Shown: positions 23,910 to 33,059 of the stretch, piece after piece | Layout: each line of letters opens with the position of its first letter | Position numbering within the stretch: position 1 is the first letter of the stretch | Source of the DNA: Tenrec ecaudatus | Taxonomy: Eukaryota > Chordata > Mammalia > Afrosoricida > Tenrecidae | Assembly: GCF_050624435.1 (NCBI RefSeq) | Contig: NC_134547.1 | Span: forward strand, 31,037,919-31,101,918 | DNA length: 64,000 nucleotides | Direction: 5' to 3' | Position numbers and translations under genes: made by a program | Notes under the pieces: generated by a model | Told to the model about the DNA's origin: nothing | Database searches by the model: none | Seen by the model: the letters and a program-made list of their open reading frames with translations, nothing else

Positions 23910-25160
23910 ACGGGGGCAGCGCGTTGGGAGTTCCTCTGTGAGGGGACATCTCAGGGTTAAATGAGAAGACAAGGCAGAGAAGGTCCACTCCCTCCGGTGC
24001 AGGGTGGACCCATCACCAGGGCTCCCTAAAATGCTTACACTGCAAGATGTTTTCAAATGATCACTCCCCCCTCCCCCCAACGAATGGCGGCATTTTTGCA
24101 TGAAACAATAGCTTCCACACTCCTCCCAGCCGAAAAACTTAGGAGTCTATTGAAAATAAATTAATAAAGCCTCATTCTCAATGAAAAAGTCGGAGAAAAG
24201 CTGTATCGTTTTCTTTTTGTCTCAGTTTATAGACTCACATAAATCACAAGGTGCAATAGCCCACCTGGTGCCGTGACGACTTTGACCCTCTTCAACCCCT
24301 GCCAATTTTTATCTCATTTTTGTTTAACTTTATACATCAGAGTTTCATTTGAAAGCTGGTGGAGAAGACAGTGATGTATAGGTTACATCAAGTGCGGCCG
24401 AAATTACCCTGTCCCCAGGGACTTTGAGCTGAAGGAGGGTCTTGGTCCTGTTTCATGGGGCAGAAGAGGGATGGCACTATGTGCCCCTTGGACCCTGCCT
24501 CCCTCCCCCCACAGCCTTCACCCAGCCTCTCGCTTATTGATCCGGCTGGACTTGAAGCCCCTCGTGAGATTGTGTCCATCAGGATCCCTGTTTCCCTGTG
24601 CTGCCGTAGGCTCACAGTAGTGGCCACTGTGGACAATGTCATTTTAGGGACGAGCACAGAAGTTCTATTAGCATTGATTTCTTCTTTAAATGGTTATCCT
24701 CTCTGAGAAAGAGTGCCTAGTTGGCTGGGCTATCCAGCCAAAGAGAAGGCTGGCCTGGCTTCCAGCAATGGCTAGAACACACCCAGAAGACCCAAGGTCC
24801 TCCGGTAGGGGCGGTGCAGGAACACGGGCAGGAGTGAATGGAGGACCGGCCCTCTGCTTCATGGTTGCGGTGCGAGTTCCATCTACTCCCACTCTCCTGG
24901 GAGAGAGGGCTAGGACAAAGAGATGGGCCATGTGTCTGTGACATGGACCGATGGGCTTTGGAAACCTTCCGAAGCAGAGTTATGGATGCCTGGGCCTGAA
25001 AGGGACCTTGAGACCTGCCCTGGCCTCTGGCTTCCGGCACCAGGGTTCGCCAAGCCAGGGACACACCCACTCACTCCTCTTATATATTCTAGGGGCTAGC
25101 CTCTCCAGGTATGACTTCGTGGTCAGAAGTTTAAATATCTATGTTTTCGTTTGTACCACG
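23910..25160. other. intergenic, no gene recognised
   Basis: Unique DNA. The AT-rich part 24100-24380 ('aaaataaattaataaagcct') might be conserved or an A-rich repeat relic. No exon is supported. Confidence 0.35.
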
Positions 25161-25167
25161 TCTTCCT

Positions 25168-25342
25168 TCTCACCGCCATCTAGTCACTTCTGACACACAG
25201 TGACCCGATAGGACAGGTAGACTTGTGAGTCTATGGAAGTAGAAAGCCTGGTCATTCTCCCACAGAGAGGCTGGGGTGAGCTGCTGGTCTTACACTCAGC
25301 AGCCAATACATCGCCAATATGGCGCCAGAGCTGCCCCTTACA
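25168..25342 (-). repeat. AfroSINE-type SINE, antisense, diverged
   Basis: 'ctcaccgccatctagtcact', 'gtgacccgataggacaggta' and 'cattctcccacagagaggct' appear in the expected antisense order. Confidence 0.75.
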
Positions 25343-25699
25343 CAACGTGCCACCGTCTAAAATGTTACCCTGTGTGATTTGGGTAATATCTGTCTGTTTC
25401 ATTAGACATTAGATATCTGTCTGTTCATATGAACACTGGCAAGTTCTGCAATATACACAAGACAGTCTGTTCACCTGATTCCCCAGGGCCAGGTGGCGCC
25501 CCCCAGAGAGGTACAAAGCACTCAATGTTAACTTTGGGATGAACGGACACATGCTGAACATAAAGTGTGACAGGGAGGAGTCTATGACAGGAACTTGCTG
25601 TCCTCCATGAAGAATGTAAACATGCTGTACAGTTTCTGTAAGAATTAAGACAACAGAAAAGAATGCCCAAGGTTGGCAGCTATGGGACCCTGGCCATCT

Positions 25700-26270
25700 G
25701 GTCCACCCCCAGTTCAGTCAGCAAAGGGGTTCTGGGAGACAGATATTAAAAGGGTGGTGGATTTAAGGAGTAAATGAAGAAAGAGGCCCACAGAAGCAAA
25801 TACGGATTCAAAAAGTTCTTGGAAAAATTTTAGTCCATTGGCAAGGAGTTGTTCCACAAACTCTCTGAAGATCCTGTGTATTGGATGGGAAGTTCCTTGC
25901 TGGGTCTGCGCCATCCACTAGTCGCCAGGAATGGCATATGGCTTTTGAGTCACATGCATTGTGTGCAGTGGTTTGAGATGGTTCAAGTGATGTGCCCTTG
26001 GCTGTGTATACATTCACCGAGACAAAAAAATAAAACCCTGCAGAAGGACATTGTTATTAAGTCTAGAGCAGAATTCAATCTGGTTGACCATTTTCATGTG
26101 CTGCCTTACATTGTCAAAGGCATACTACAAATTTTAGCAGAATACATTTTGAAGGTTCCTTCACAAAAGATGGCAAAATATCTCATGAATAAGCTTTATT
26201 TTGATGGAATGTTAAGACAACAACATCTGGGCTATAACTAGTTAAGTAAATTTCATTATTAAAATCAATT
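25700..26270. other. unidentified repeat- or pseudogene-like block
   Basis: The + frame at 25849-26241 (130 codons) stays open through an AT-rich stretch and ends 'LYFDGMLRQQHLGYN' followed by a stop and an A/T-rich tail with 'ttattaaaatc'. The opposite strand also has an open frame (25714-25914). The composition and the terminal A-rich segment suggest a retrocopy or a transposase relic, but I recognise no family. I do not assign a function. Confidence 0.35.
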
Positions 26271-26374
26271 TCTCTTCGTTCTCTTGCTTGATTCACTTAT
26301 GGTGACAGCTGGAAAGCTCTTGAGAACCAAAGATGCAAAGAGTTTGTCTCATGTACTTTAAAAGTTATGCGATT

Positions 26375-26600
26375 GGTGGCGGGAGCAGTCCCTGGAGAAG
26401 GAGCTCACGCTTGGTCAGTGCAAGAGGAAGGCCCTCCAGGAGACAGGCTGGCGCAGTGGCTGCAACAGTGGGCTCAGACATGGTAACGGTTGTGAGGGTG
26501 CTGCAGGACCAGTGTTTCTTTCTGTTGTCCACAGGCTTCCCATCAGCAGGAACGGAGCTGAGGGACTCAACAGCAATGCAAGGAAATACAGGACGCTTGC
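26375..26600 (+). mobile_element. RTE-type LINE 3' end fragment
   Basis: 'gtccctggagaaggagctca', 'gaggaaggccctccaggaga', 'gcgcagtggctgcaacagtg', 'acggttgtgagggtgctgca' and 'ttctttctgttgtccacagg' follow the RTE 3' order also seen at 28.1-28.3 kb. It is 5'-truncated and lies just before a second, longer RTE piece. Confidence 0.75.
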
Positions 26601-27814
26601 CATGGCTTGTATAAGTGTCATGTTGGACCTCTGGAGGACCACCTTTGGGGGCATTCTTAATTGGGCAAGAGCCTGAATGTGATTGTGCACTGAGGAGCCC
26701 TAGATCCTCTGAGCTGGTGCCTCTGACACCACGTCTCCTCGGACGCCCATGGCGATCTCCTCTTTCTTTCCTGTCCTTTAATGACACGTTGCTTTCTTCA
26801 TGAATGTTCCCGATGTCCTCCCACAGCTCATCCGGCAGCCTGTCACGCATGTTCGATGCAGCAAGCCTGTTCTTGAGATGGTCTCAGAGTTCAGGTGGCA
26901 GAGACTCCAACATCCATTGCAGCAATACATTGGCAGGGGCTACCTGACATTTGCATCCAATTCAGAAGTGATGGGCAATAAGGGATAGCATAGCTGATGT
27001 CAGGCAGCTCTTGGCTGAAAGCAGAGAGTACCCGAAAAAAGTCTACGTGTATTTTATTGACTATGCAAGGGCATTCAACTGTGTAGCCCAAAATCAACCA
27101 TGGACAGCCTTGAGAAGAATGGGAATTCCTGAACACTTAGCTGTGCTCCTGCTGAACCTGCACTTACATCGACAGGCAGTATGGGGACAGGACAACAGCG
27201 TGGTTTAAAATCAAGAAGGGTGTGTGTCAGGATTGAATCCTCTCACCATGCTATTCAATCTGTATCCTGAACAAATCATCAGAGAAGCTGGATGATACAA
27301 GACACATGTGGCATCAGGAGCGGAGGAAGGGTTATTAACCACCTGTGCTAGGTGGAAAATAAAACCTTACTTGCTGAAGATAAGGAGACCTTGAAGCACC
27401 TGCTGATGAAGATCAAGGGCTGATGTCTTCACTGAGAATTACAACTCGGTGTCAAGAAGACCAAACGCCTCACAACTGGACCAATAGGCAATGCCATGAT
27501 CAACGGGAAAGACTCAACTTGCCAAAGGTCTCATCGTGCTTGGGTCCACAATCAATGTGCTTGGAAGCAGCAGTCAAGAGCGCAAAGGACTTATTGCATT
27601 GGGCAAGTTCATCACCCAAAACTTCTATAAAGTGCTTAAAAATAAGGAGGGTTCTTTGAGGACTAAGGTGCACCTGACCACGCTGTGGTCATTTCCATTG
27701 CCTCATCTGCATGTGAAAGTCATGGTCCTGAAAGTCCCATGGAGTGCCAAAATAACAAACACATCTGTCTTGGAAGGAGTCCAGCCAGAATGCTCCTTAG
27801 AATAAAGGATGGTC

Positions 27815-27960
27815 AGCTTTGCGCAGTGGCACCGTCGTAGCCAATGAGGTGTACCCGAGGTGCGATTGTTGCTCATTGAAAACTTTTCCCAATGCCCCAC
27901 CGTGACGCCTTGAAATACAGTCGGCACCGGCAATTTTTGACGGGCTCCACAGAGACCGAG
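27815..27960 (+). pseudogene. U4 spliceosomal snRNA copy (retro-inserted, full length)
   Basis: The sequence aligns end to end with U4 snRNA. It starts 'agctttgcgcagtggcac' and keeps 'cgtagccaatgagg', 'cattgaaaacttttcccaat', 'accgtgacgcc' and 'agtcggcaccggcaattttt'. U4 pairs with U6 and carries it into the spliceosome. The Sm-protein site 'aatttttg' (27932-27939) is intact. Substitutions occur in the U6-pairing 5' part ('caccgtcgtag' in place of the usual 'cagtatcgtag'), and no proximal/distal snRNA promoter elements precede it, because the upstream DNA is RTE sequence. It is therefore very probably a pseudogene. Confidence 0.9.
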
Positions 27961-28070
27961 TAATCTGGTATCAACAGTAAGTTGTATTGTATTGCAACTT
28001 TCCTGGAAATAAAGTGAAGAAGAAGAAGGAGAAGGAGAAGGAGGAGGAGGAGGAGGAGGAGGAGGAGAAG
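27961..28070 (+). other. 3' flank of the U4 copy: 3'-box-like motif, AATAAA and purine tail
   Basis: Right after U4 comes 'ggtatcaacagtaagt' (27967-27982), which resembles the snRNA 3' box. Then an AATAAA at 28008-28013 and a (GAA/GGA)n purine tract to 28070. RTE sequence resumes at 'gatggcgag'. The flank is not RTE sequence, so it arrived together with U4. Confidence 0.6.
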
Positions 28071-28574
28071 AGATGGCGAGACTTTGTCTAACATGCTGTC
28101 AGGAGAGAGTGGTCCCCAGAGGAGGCTATCTTGCTGGGTCAAGTGGAGGGGCGGTGACAAAGAGGAAGGCCCTCAGTGAGATAGATGGACAGACACAGTG
28201 GCTGCAGCGGGGCTCACGCACAGGAACACTTGTGAGGACGGCGTTGCCGCAGGCAGTGATTTGGTCTGTCATAGGTAGCGTTATTATGAGCTGGAACCGA
28301 CTTGATGGCCCCCAAATAAAAACACACATGCACACAACAGTGCCCCTGGTTTTGCTCGTTCACTAGAGAACTCGGCCTGGAGTGACTCTTCTGCAGTGCA
28401 TGGCTCTTACGAACTCTCCTGGCTTCCAGGAATTCAACGTGCTTCTCACCTGGCAGTCTCTAGTGGAACCCCCCTTGCATGGGCCCTACTTGAGCTCGTC
28501 AGAACTCCAAGGGCACGTGTTTCCACCACGTGCTTATCCTCTGAGCATGTGGGGTCCGGAGGAGAAGATGAGTT

Positions 28575-28722
28575 CTGGGGAAGACAGACCTGAGGTCAAA
28601 TTCAAGGCCAAGACCTCTGTTCCCTCACTTTCCTCATCTGGAAAATAGGGTGAACACATCTAGCTTCTTGGCTTGTGGTGAAGATTGAATGAGATAAGGT
28701 TCTCCAAACATCCGAGCGCCTG
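28575..28722 (+). repeat. MIR fragment
   Basis: 'ctcactttcctcatctggaa' followed by 'aatagggtgaacac' and 'gattgaatgagataaggttc' is the conserved core of the ancient mammalian MIR SINE. Typical divergence. Confidence 0.75.
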
Positions 28723-28739
28723 GTGGGCCCTCTCCTGCA

Positions 28740-29060
28740 AAGACTGGCTCTCACTGCGCTTGCATGTGCTTCACAATGCAGTCGTCCCAGCCAACTCCCC
28801 CGATCGCAGGCAGCCTGCTGCTTGCTGCTGTCAGACCTGGACGCCTGGCAACTCCATGCACAAAGCAACACACTGCTCCCTGGGTTGGCGCCAACCCTGG
28901 GATCAGTTTCTGATTGGACAGTTGTGATACATTGGGTTTCCATGGGTTTGTTGATTGAGGTACAAAACCAGGCTTTTCTTCCTGGTCTTACTTGATTGAA
29001 AAGCCACGCAAAAACCTGTTCAGCTTCACAGCAACACACCAGCCTCCACGGACAGACGGC
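28740..29060. repeat. afrotherian interspersed repeat, same family as 23.6-23.9 kb
   Basis: 'tcagtttctgattggacagt', 'gtgatacattgggtttccat', 'aggcttttcttcctggtctt' and 'cagcttcacagcaacacacc' match the right half of the block at 23.6-23.9 kb in order. A 185-codon frame covers it on the - strand (28602-29159) but is repeat-derived. Confidence 0.5.
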
Positions 29061-29139
29061 GGTGGCTGTGCAGGTGGTGCTCCGGCTGAGAATGAAGCCT
29101 GAAGCCTGAGGCCCCCCTGAGTGACCACTGCCATGGTGA

Positions 29140-29300
29140 CCAAACTCACTGTTATCCAATCCATTCTGACTCAGAGCTACCCAAGCTGAGCACGACAGCC
29201 AACCCCCTCTTCCTGCTGCAGAGTTGGGCTTGAACCATCAACCAACCATCAACCAACCATCAACCATCCACCACTTAGCCACTGCGCAACCAGGACTCCT
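29140..29300 (-). repeat. AfroSINE-type SINE, antisense (array copy 1)
   Basis: 'aaactcactgttatccaatc' at the left, inverted box B area 'gggcttgaaccatcaaccaa', ending 'cactgcgcaaccaggactcc'. The box B region carries a small expansion of 'aaccatc' units. Confidence 0.85.
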
Positions 29301-29311
29301 TTAGCTATACT

Positions 29312-29487
29312 GTCCCCAACTCACTGCCACTGAGTTAATTCTGACTGAACGTGACCCTGCAAAGAGAGTCCAAGGCGATACAATCGAGATTGGAGCTGAA
29401 AGCCTCATCTTTTTTCCTTGCAAAGTGGCTGGTGGGTTTGAACCGTTAACCTCAGCATTAGTAGCCCACAGTGCCAACAAGGCCCAT
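29312..29487 (-). repeat. AfroSINE-type SINE, antisense (array copy 2)
   Basis: 'caactcactgccactgagtt', 'tggtgggtttgaaccgttaa' and 'cagtgccaacaaggccca' are in antisense order. Confidence 0.85.
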
Positions 29488-29489
29488 TC

Positions 29490-29690
29490 TAAACTCAAAA
29501 CACTGTCATCGAGTCAATCCCTACCCATCAAGACTTTATAGGACGATAGAGAACAACTGGCTCCTCTGGGTTTCTGGACTGTGAATCATCATGAGAGTAG
29601 AGAGCCCCATCTTTCTCCCACACAGCAATGGGCAGTTTTGAACTGCTGACCTTGTGGTTAGCAGCTCAGTGCACAACCCACTCAGCCACC
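29490..29690 (-). repeat. AfroSINE-type SINE, antisense (array copy 3)
   Basis: 'aacactgtcatcgagtcaat', 'cccatctttctcccacacag' and 'tttgaactgctgaccttgtg', ending 'cccactcagccacc'. Nearly full length. Confidence 0.9.
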
Positions 29691-29701
29691 AAAATGAAAA
29701 T

Positions 29702-29892
29702 TCAAACTCACTGCCAGTGGAGTCGAAGCCAACTCATAGTGACCCTGTAGGGTAAAAGGACTCCTGTGAGTTGTCAGGGCTGCAGTTGTTTATAGGCCTA
29801 GTGCACCCATCTTTGTCCTGTGGAGGGACTGGTGGTTTGGAACTGCAGACCTGGGTGATCGCAGCCCGGCGTATAACCACTATGGCACGCCT
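29702..29892 (-). repeat. AfroSINE-type SINE, antisense (array copy 4)
   Basis: 'caaactcactgccagtggag', 'ctcatagtgaccctgtaggg', 'cccatctttgtcctgtggag' and 'gcgtataaccactatggcac'. Nearly full length. Confidence 0.9.
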
Positions 29893-29899
29893 ATGCTTC

Positions 29900-30725
29900 C
29901 TAGGCTGCAGAGTGAGACTACCGGAAATGGCCAGCTCTGTGGCCATTGCCAGCCTGTGTTGTCCCTGCTCTGTGTGGGCTCTTTCCTTGACTGGCGAAGG
30001 AAGGGCTAGTCACTGAGCGAGATAAGGGCAGGGAAACCAGCAGGAGATAAAGTGCACTTTGAAAAATCACTCATTTATTTAAACGTTGTACTTGTAGAAA
30101 AACAGACCAGAATTAGAACTCTGCATATCTGTGATAATAAGAAAAAAGCAAGGAACTACTTGATTAAAAATCCAGGAAAGACTGACAACATATCTGAAAT
30201 AAAAATTTGCATCTTGGAAACATCTGTATTTCAGGCTCGGAGGAAAGGTAGTTTTTAAAAAAGCCCTTTGCAAACACTTCCCCATTCCCTTTGTCTCATT
30301 TCTTTATAAGGAATTTTCTGATCTTTAACTCCCTGTGGGGACCTCCTTATAAATGAGGATTTGCCTCTCCAGGGATTAGTATGGTTAGGAAAGTGTTTTA
30401 TTAAAAAATATATGTTTGCCACAGAATGCTGAGCGATATAATTAGCTGGTCCCTTCTGTTTTATTCTAAAAGGCTGTATGGCCAAGTTCTAATTAAACAT
30501 ATTCTCAGGACGTTTGAAATGTGAAGGTGCCTTCGAAATGGGCACTAAAATGAAAGAAGCTTGGGGCGTTTAAGCCAGACTCCGCCACCACCAGCCTCCT
30601 CTCTTGCGGAGAGCACAGCCCCCCAGGACTCCTAGCCCACCCACTGGCGGTGGGTTACATTGGGCGGCACACCTATGAGTTGATTCCCTGGCAGTGGGGC
30701 TGGGGGTGGGAAGGCCAAGCATGAG
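29900..30725. other. intergenic, no gene recognised
   Basis: Unique, partly AT-rich (30060-30540) sequence with no supported exon. The AT-rich part lacks a repeat signature and could be regulatory or simply neutral. Confidence 0.35.
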
Positions 30726-30727
30726 GG

Positions 30728-30880
30728 AGCTCCTTGGCGGTACAAACAGCGAGCAGTGCACTCAAGGCAGAGACATCGCTGACGAAAGGCTGGCTGATCT
30801 ACCTTTGAGAACTCAGCCACTGAAAACCCCAGTTATACTCCAGCACCCAGGGGTCACCATGAGTGGAACTCGGCAGTAAT
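30728..30880 (+). repeat. AfroSINE-type SINE, + strand, diverged
   Basis: 'gagctccttggcggtacaaa' (5' end), then 'gaactcagccactgaaaacc', 'ccaggggtcaccatgagtgg' and 'aactcggcag' follow the element's order. The middle, including most of box B, is altered. Confidence 0.65.
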
Positions 30881-31069
30881 AGGTTTGGGGGATGGGGTGC
30901 CAGTGACTGTCATTCCCAAAGTGAGAGCCGTCACGTCCCTGGCAGCCCTGACCTTCGGTTGCACCACATTGAGTGTGCTCTTTTCAGTAGTTTTGAGTAC
31001 CAAGTTGTCATTACCCTGCCACCCTGTAAGAACCCAGGAGGGTGGCCCATCGGGCTGCCACCGCTGTGA

Positions 31070-31185
31070 CGCTTCCTGAAGGAGGACGGGCCACGTCTTC
31101 CCCCGGGGAGCACCTGGTGGGTTTGAGTCACTCATGTTCTGGTTATCAGGAAACTGCTTGAACTGCTGTGCCCAGATGTGGCCCC
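31070..31185 (-). repeat. SINE remnant, antisense
   Basis: 'ggggagcacctggtgggttt' then 'gagtcactcatgttctggtt' and 'cttgaactgctgtgccca' resemble the box B-to-5' end portion of an antisense AfroSINE. Short and diverged. Confidence 0.45.
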
Positions 31186-31405
31186 CAAGGACTAAAGGGA
31201 AGGGCTCGGATGACATGGGTCAGTAGAAAGGGCATCCTCTTCTCTCTTCCCTCCTGGATGTAGAAGAGGGAAGGCCTCTCACCTCCCACCTATGGTCCTG
31301 CTGAGGTCATCAGAGGAAACATGTTGCAGAGATGAGGACACAGAGTGGTGTCAGGGGCCAGACACAAACAACACCAGGTGAGCTCACTCAGCTGAGGCTT
31401 TAGAC

Positions 31406-31616
31406 CAGCCGTCCTCCAACCACACATGCGGCCCACCGAGGACATTTATCTGGCCTGCCAGGTGTTTTTACCCCATTTTTTTTTTACTTCAAAATAAGAT
31501 ATATGCAGTGTGCATAGGAATTTGCTCATGGTTTTTTTAAAAAACTGTAGGCTGGCCCTCCAACGGGTCTGAGGGACAGTGAATTAGCCCCTGTTTAAAA
31601 AGTTTGAGGGCCCCTG
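31406..31616. mobile_element. hAT-type MITE with perfect 8-bp target duplication
   Basis: It is flanked on both sides by CTTTAGAC (31398-31405 and 31617-31624), fitting the hAT preference for a T at position 2 and A at position 7. Termini are 'cagccgtcctccaac' and 'gtttgagggcccctg'. The interior ('aaataagatatatgcagtgt', 'ggtctgagggacagtgaatt') is the reverse complement of the family at 13243-13439. It has no transposase. The right duplication overlaps the tail of an antisense SINE, so it landed at the end of a pre-existing SINE. Confidence 0.9.
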
Positions 31617-31619
31617 CTT

Positions 31620-31802
31620 TAGACTCACTGCCATCGGCTTGCTCCCAATGATAAAGATCTGACAGCACAGGGCAGATCTAGCACCATGGCTTTCCCAGAA
31701 GGTAACTCTCCCCGGCAGCAGAAGGCTCACCTTTTTCTCATGGAGTGGCCGCTGGTTTCAAACTGGCAACCTTGGAGTTAGCAGAAGCACATCGTGTGTA
31801 AC
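31620..31802 (-). repeat. AfroSINE-type SINE, antisense
   Basis: 'agactcactgccatcggctt', 'agaaggctcacctttttctc' and 'gctggtttcaaactggcaac' appear in antisense order. Its 3' tail was the target of the neighbouring hAT element. Confidence 0.8.
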
Positions 31803-32009
31803 GTTCTGTGCTACCCTGAGGCAATTGCTTTTAACCAGCATGAGCTGAGGTGGCTGTGCTGCTCACAGACTAGGGCATTTGATTGACTACAATCCATCAT
31901 CTCATAGAGCAATTTCCGACGTGCTCCACAGTCTCGCGGCCGCTGGAAACCAGTTGGGCAGTAGGGAACTTTTACCCAATCATAGCTCCAACACAAAATG
32001 AGGAAAGGC

Positions 32010-32400
32010 CTTGCAAATTAAGAAACCCAAATGACTACAAACATTCACGGCACTGGCAATCATGGAAATGCAAACAGACCACGGTGAGGCACCAACTGCA
32101 ACCACGTTAGGAAACATTACAAGCACAGGCGAAAGCGAAGAGGACCCTATGCTGATGTAAAATGGGGAACTCTGAGATCCTGTTTGCAGGAGTGGAAATT
32201 GAAACATCCACTTTGGAAAACAAGTGAACGTTGCAGATCGACTTACTACATGGTCAAACAAGCTATACCCAACAGGCATTACCAGGCAAGCTCTTACACA
32301 TGTGCCCTATGGTACAGAGACAGGCATGTTCATGGCGGTATTTCCATAATAGCCAAGAACTGGGGGTCACGGCTGGATCCTAAATGCCCATCAAGATGAG
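32010..32400 (+). mobile_element. L1 3' end fragment
   Basis: The text is classic L1 3' sequence: 'atcatggaaatgcaaacaga', 'aaaatggggaactctgagat', 'catccactttggaaaacaag', 'gcatgttcatggcggtattt', 'ccataatagccaagaactgg' and 'taaatgcccatcaagatgag'. It is 5'-truncated, non-coding and + oriented. Confidence 0.85.
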
Positions 32401-32817
32401 AACACATGGCAGTGCCAGGGTAAGTAAAAAGTATTTCTCCAAAATCATAGAAGCTTTGCATCAACAAAAATCTCACAATGCAGCTGTTTTTCAACATCCC
32501 CTTTAGCTAGATCAACACCCTTCTGAAGGTGGTACTTCTTCCTCTCCAACCCTTCCCGGAAGAATCTTGTGCTCTCTGATTGACACTTCAGTCTAAGCAG
32601 CACTTTTGGAGGCAACTCTTGTTATTTTCTCATGAACTTTTTCGTTGGGGAACACAGGACTATGTGAGTGAGGCAAGGTAAGCACTATGGGGCAGGTGGG
32701 GAAAGTTTCCCCCATAAAATTCTAGAGAGCAGTCAAGGCCGCCCTTGGCGAAGGAGCAGGTGAACCGTCATGACAGGGAAGGACATCAGAGGTGAAACTC
32801 CCCTGCCTTTTTCTTAC

Positions 32818-32960
32818 CAACGCAGATTTTAGTTGTCTTCGGAGGTCTTCATCATAAGCCTCCATGATGGTCATGACCATCGGCGCCAACCTCTGCCTTG
32901 CTTCTAATTGGCTCAGAAGCCACAGCTTTGACTGGACTTTTTTGATGCCGTTGAAGGCCC
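32818..32960 (-). CDS. orphan internal exon of an unknown gene (candidate)
   Basis: On the - strand this 143-bp segment is bounded by a pyrimidine-rich acceptor ('cttgctcttgttcag', AG at 32962-32961) and a strong donor ('GTAAGAAA', GT at 32817-32816). One of three frames is open across it, giving a Lys/Leu/Arg-rich helical peptide that includes 'KKVQSKLWLLSQLEARQRL' and ends 'YDEDLRRQLKSAL'. The other two frames contain stops. The strand is opposite to TSHZ3. I do not recognise the protein. A genuine exon of an unannotated or poorly known gene, or a decayed one, would both fit. I see no neighbouring exon of the same gene within the window. Confidence 0.45.
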
Positions 32961-33059
32961 CTGAACAAGAGCAAGACAAGTGCATTACCGAGAGAATTTG
33001 CCTACAGCCATCCATTGCTTCTAGAGACATGGTTAGCGTGTTTTGCTCGGCATAATGTA

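Larger units (their letters stand above)
26905..28325 (+). mobile_element. RTE-clade LINE fragment with reverse-transcriptase remains
   Basis: Frames on + show 'LQHPLQQYIGRG' (about 26910), then the RT palm segment 'VYVYFIDYARAFNCV' (27045-27090) with the motif A Asp, then 'MGIPEHLAVLLLNLHLHRQ'. A degraded YxDD area follows, with 'TLLAEDKETLKHLLMKIK' surviving after it (about 27364). Further on are 'LGSTINVLGSSSQERKGL' and the C-terminal 'TSVLEGVQPECSLE'. The frame is broken repeatedly, so it is dead. At 27814/28071 the element is split by a U4 snRNA copy. It resumes with 'gatggcgagactttgtctaa' and ends with the SINE-like tail 'gagctggaaccgacttgatg'. Confidence 0.85.

Noticed and set aside
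26365-26850. 161-codon minus-strand frame
   Set aside because: Overlaps antisense RTE 3' sequence; no splice signals or family recognised; likely chance or RTE-antisense.
27815-27960. Functional U4 gene
   Set aside because: Embedded in a dead LINE, no upstream snRNA promoter elements, and substitutions in the U6-pairing region.
28602-29159. 185-codon minus-strand frame
   Set aside because: Spans repeat sequence (afrotherian repeat and MIR); no independent support.
29223-29275. CRISPR-like short repeats ('aaccatc')
   Set aside because: Eukaryotic SINE-internal slippage; no spacers of regular length and no cas genes.
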